Part shown: positions 62,482 through 64,000 of the stretch, in pieces
Position numbering within the stretch: position 1 is the first letter of the stretch
Layout of the letters: the number at the start of each line of letters is the position of its first letter
Source of the DNA: JAHOYW01 sp963664605
GTDB taxonomy: Bacteria > Verrucomicrobiota > Lentisphaeria > Victivallales > Victivallaceae
Direction of reading: 5' to 3'
Length of the DNA: 64,000 bases
Assembly (NCBI GenBank): GCA_963664605.1
Contig: OY761536.1
Location: forward strand, 1,550,001-1,614,000
Notes under the pieces: generated by a model
The model's input: only the letters and a program-made list of their open reading frames with translations
Database searches by the model: none
What the model was told of the DNA's origin: nothing
Translations under genes and position numbers: made by a program

Positions 62482-63672
62482 TTAATCAGCGTCATTGAGC
62501 AGGCGAACATGAGTTCCGCGTATCAGGCTTGCGCCAAGCGGAGCGGTAATGATGATACTCAACACGGCGATTGCCAAAATCAGTTCTCCTCCTTTGACTC
62601 CCATGCTCAGAGGAATTGCGCCGATTGCCGCTTGCACTGTGGCTTTAGGAATATATGCCAATACACAGAACAATCTTTCACTTGAATGAAGTTTTGACCC
62701 CAGTAAAGCGAGCCAGACTCCGAGGCTCCTGGCGCATAAGCCCAAAGCAATAATTATTATACCCCAGAGGCCGGAGTTAAAAGCAACAGTTATATTTACC
62801 TGAGCTCCGATCAGGACAAATAAAAGTATTTCGGCAAAAATCCATAATTTATTGAATTTTGCCGCCAGATTATGCGCCCGCCGGCTATCCATTTCCAAAA
62901 GCACAAACCCCATTGCCATAACTCCCAGTAAAGTGGCAATGGGTAAATAATCTTTAAAATATTCCAGTTCATGCAGTAAAATTGCGGTAACGAAGAAAAT
63001 CATCATTTTTTTAGTATCACGCATCGGCACTTTTTTGAAAAATTTTACCAGCAGGTAACCGGCGACTAATCCTATTGCTATTCCTGCGGTAATTCCAAGT
63101 GGAACTTTTATAAACTGCACGGCAATATTTATAGCTTTTCCTGTTCCGGCAGCAAGAAAAACTCCAAATAATGTAATGGCAAAGACATCATCAATAGAAG
63201 CGCCAGCCAGAATTAAAGTCGGAACTTCACGCTTTTTACCGTAACCTTTTGCTTTAATATCCAGCATTTGCGGAACCACAACTGCCGGGGATACTGCCGC
63301 GATGATGAAACCAAGCATTCCGGATGGAGCCCAGTCAAGCTGTAATAAATAATGCGCTATTAATGTTACCGCGCTGCCTTCCAGTAAACAAGGGATACAA
63401 CTCATTTTTAATGCAGGAATCCCTACTTGATTTAAGGTTTGGCGATTAAGGCCTAAGCCAGCACGAATCAATATAACAATCAATGCGCCGGTGCGCAGTT
63501 CGGAAGACATACTGTTGATTAAAGGAGAAATCAGATTACAGTTTGGAATGCCGTGCGGACCGAATAATATTCCTACGGCAATCATTCCGAGCAGTCCGGG
63601 GATCTTTATTTTTTCACAGCACCAGTTTACGAATAAAGCAATGCTGATGATAATAGCCAGATTAAATAACAA
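62482..63672 (-). CDS. Cation:proton antiporter (CPA superfamily)
   Basis: A 396-residue polytopic protein with about 12 hydrophobic segments. It has the antiporter core GLLGMIAVGILFGPHGIPNC, LRTGALIVILIRAGLGLNRQ, GFIIAAVSPAVVVPQMLDIK and TLILAGASIDDVFAITLFGV, whose Asp-Asp pair is the expected ion-binding site, and WIFAEILLFVLIGAQVNITV. It lacks the TrkA-N or other C-terminal regulatory domain, so it is a short Na+(K+)/H+ exchanger of the inner membrane. Its upstream region is shared with the LacI-type gene at 63885. Confidence 0.88.
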   Translation of the reverse strand: MLFNLAIIISIALFVNWCCEKIKIPGLLGMIAVGILFGPHGIPNCNLISPLINSMSSELRTGALIVILIRAGLGLNRQTLNQVGIPALKMSCIPCLLEGSAVTLIAHYLLQLDWAPSGMLGFIIAAVSPAVVVPQMLDIKAKGYGKKREVPTLILAGASIDDVFAITLFGVFLAAGTGKAINIAVQFIKVPLGITAGIAIGLVAGYLLVKFFKKVPMRDTKKMMIFFVTAILLHELEYFKDYLPIATLLGVMAMGFVLLEMDSRRAHNLAAKFNKLWIFAEILLFVLIGAQVNITVAFNSGLWGIIIIALGLCARSLGVWLALLGSKLHSSERLFCVLAYIPKATVQAAIGAIPLSMGVKGGELILAIAVLSIIITAPLGASLIRGTHVRLLNDAD

Positions 63673-63768
63673 TTTATCTTCCTTCGATTATGATATGGTG
63701 AAATCTTAATATAAACTTTTTGATAATTTTTTCAATATACTAAGGAATAATTATAATCAACACTTTTT

Positions 63769-63861
63769 TACAACCGGTTGTATTTTTATTCAAAAAAGCT
63801 ATGCAGATAGTTTGACTTTATTAAAAAAATATATATAATATAAATTATACAACCGGTTGTA
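63769..63861. promoter_or_regulatory. Promoter flanked by two perfect TACAACCGGTTGTA operators
   Basis: The 14-bp perfect palindrome TACAACCGGTTGTA occurs at 63769-63782 and 63848-63861, centres 79 bp apart. Between them lie TTGACT (63812-63817) and TATAAT (63834-63839) with a 16-bp spacer. The arrangement matches autoregulation by the LacI-type protein starting at 63885, with DNA looping possible, and the first site is 97 bp from the antiporter start. Confidence 0.85.
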
Positions 63862-63884
63862 AAATGATGTACTGAGTTCAACTT

Positions 63885-64000
63885 ATGACAATTTATGATA
63901 TTGCCAAAAAACTGAAATTGGATCCTTCCACGGTATCCCGCGCTTTGCGGGACGACGAGCGTGTTAGTATAAAGACCCGTGAAAGGGTAAAGAAATATGC
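63885..64000 (+). CDS. LacI family transcriptional regulator, partial (5' end only)
   Basis: The ATG at 63885 opens a frame to the window end encoding MTIYDIAKKLKLDPSTVSRA then LRDDERVSIKTRERVKKYA, a LacI-type helix-turn-helix in which DPSTVSRALRDD is the recognition region. Only 38 residues are visible. The two flanking palindromes upstream support DNA binding at its own promoter. Confidence 0.9.
   Translation, partial: MTIYDIAKKLKLDPSTVSRALRDDERVSIKTRERVKKY

Overview
The window reads as chromosomal DNA from a Gram-negative, anaerobe-capable bacterium of the PVC group, most likely Lentisphaerota (Victivallales-like). The sequence supports this in several ways. There is a Kdo/heptose lipopolysaccharide operon. 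A secreted pseudopilin-like protein carries an FTLIELLVV N-terminus and a C-terminal H-X9-DG motif. A GntR-LacI hybrid regulator sits beside secreted LamG/glycoside-hydrolase-like proteins. A class III anaerobic ribonucleotide reductase is present, and DNA composition is moderate to low GC. The lineage is an inference from gene content. I see no rRNA, tRNA, CRISPR array, prophage or intact insertion sequence.

Layout. 1-3823 (minus): lptC-like fragment, kdsC, kdsA, kdsB, heptose-7-P kinase and a small membrane protein, all for LPS core synthesis. 4000-11830 (plus): a glycan-utilisation-type island bounded by an autoregulated GntR-LacI regulator and a LacI regulator, enclosing a pseudopilin-like protein, a 1213-residue secreted LamG/GH-like protein and a DUF4434-like protein. 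11832-14978 (minus): nrdG, a separate 50-residue glycyl-radical protein, and nrdD, preceded by a NrdR-box pair. 15193-17130: two secreted proteins of unknown function. 17434-23292 (minus): BASS-type transporter, CoA-disulfide-reductase-like/rhodanese fusion, zwf, an unknown secreted protein and an ArsR regulator. 23599-32903: nitrogen assimilation, with gltD and gltB (minus), a cupin gene, and type III glutamine synthetase (plus). gltB and glnN each have a sigma-54-type promoter and share a palindromic upstream element repeated at about 30-bp spacing. 33056-40468: LCAT-like lipoprotein, nadE and a giant double DUF3857/transglutaminase protein.

40850-57121 (plus): a large exopolysaccharide locus. 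It opens with a partner-switching module (STAS protein, then receiver-PP2C-HATPase split by a -1 frame change at an A7 run). It continues through glycosyltransferases, a GT4/sugar-transferase-like/WecG triple fusion, the initiating sugar-phosphate transferase, a hexapeptide-containing fusion, a uridine-kinase-like protein, a nucleotidyltransferase-like protein, a Wzz/Wzc-like copolymerase, Wza-like export lipoprotein, Wzy/ligase-like membrane protein and a final glycosyltransferase. 57232-64000: CBS protein, a REP-like hairpin doublet, a pseudo-receiver/Ser-Thr kinase, ymdB-nadC-ruvA, an atypical Fur-family protein, a cation/proton antiporter, and the start of another LacI regulator whose promoter is flanked by two perfect 14-bp palindromes.

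The observations I rate highest are the shared sigma-54/phased-palindrome architecture of gltB and glnN, the in-trans glycyl-radical domain of NrdD (which also splits the zinc-site cysteines between two polypeptides), the frame-split partner-switching protein at the head of the polysaccharide locus, and the reuse of degenerate sugar-transferase domains in neighbouring EPS genes.
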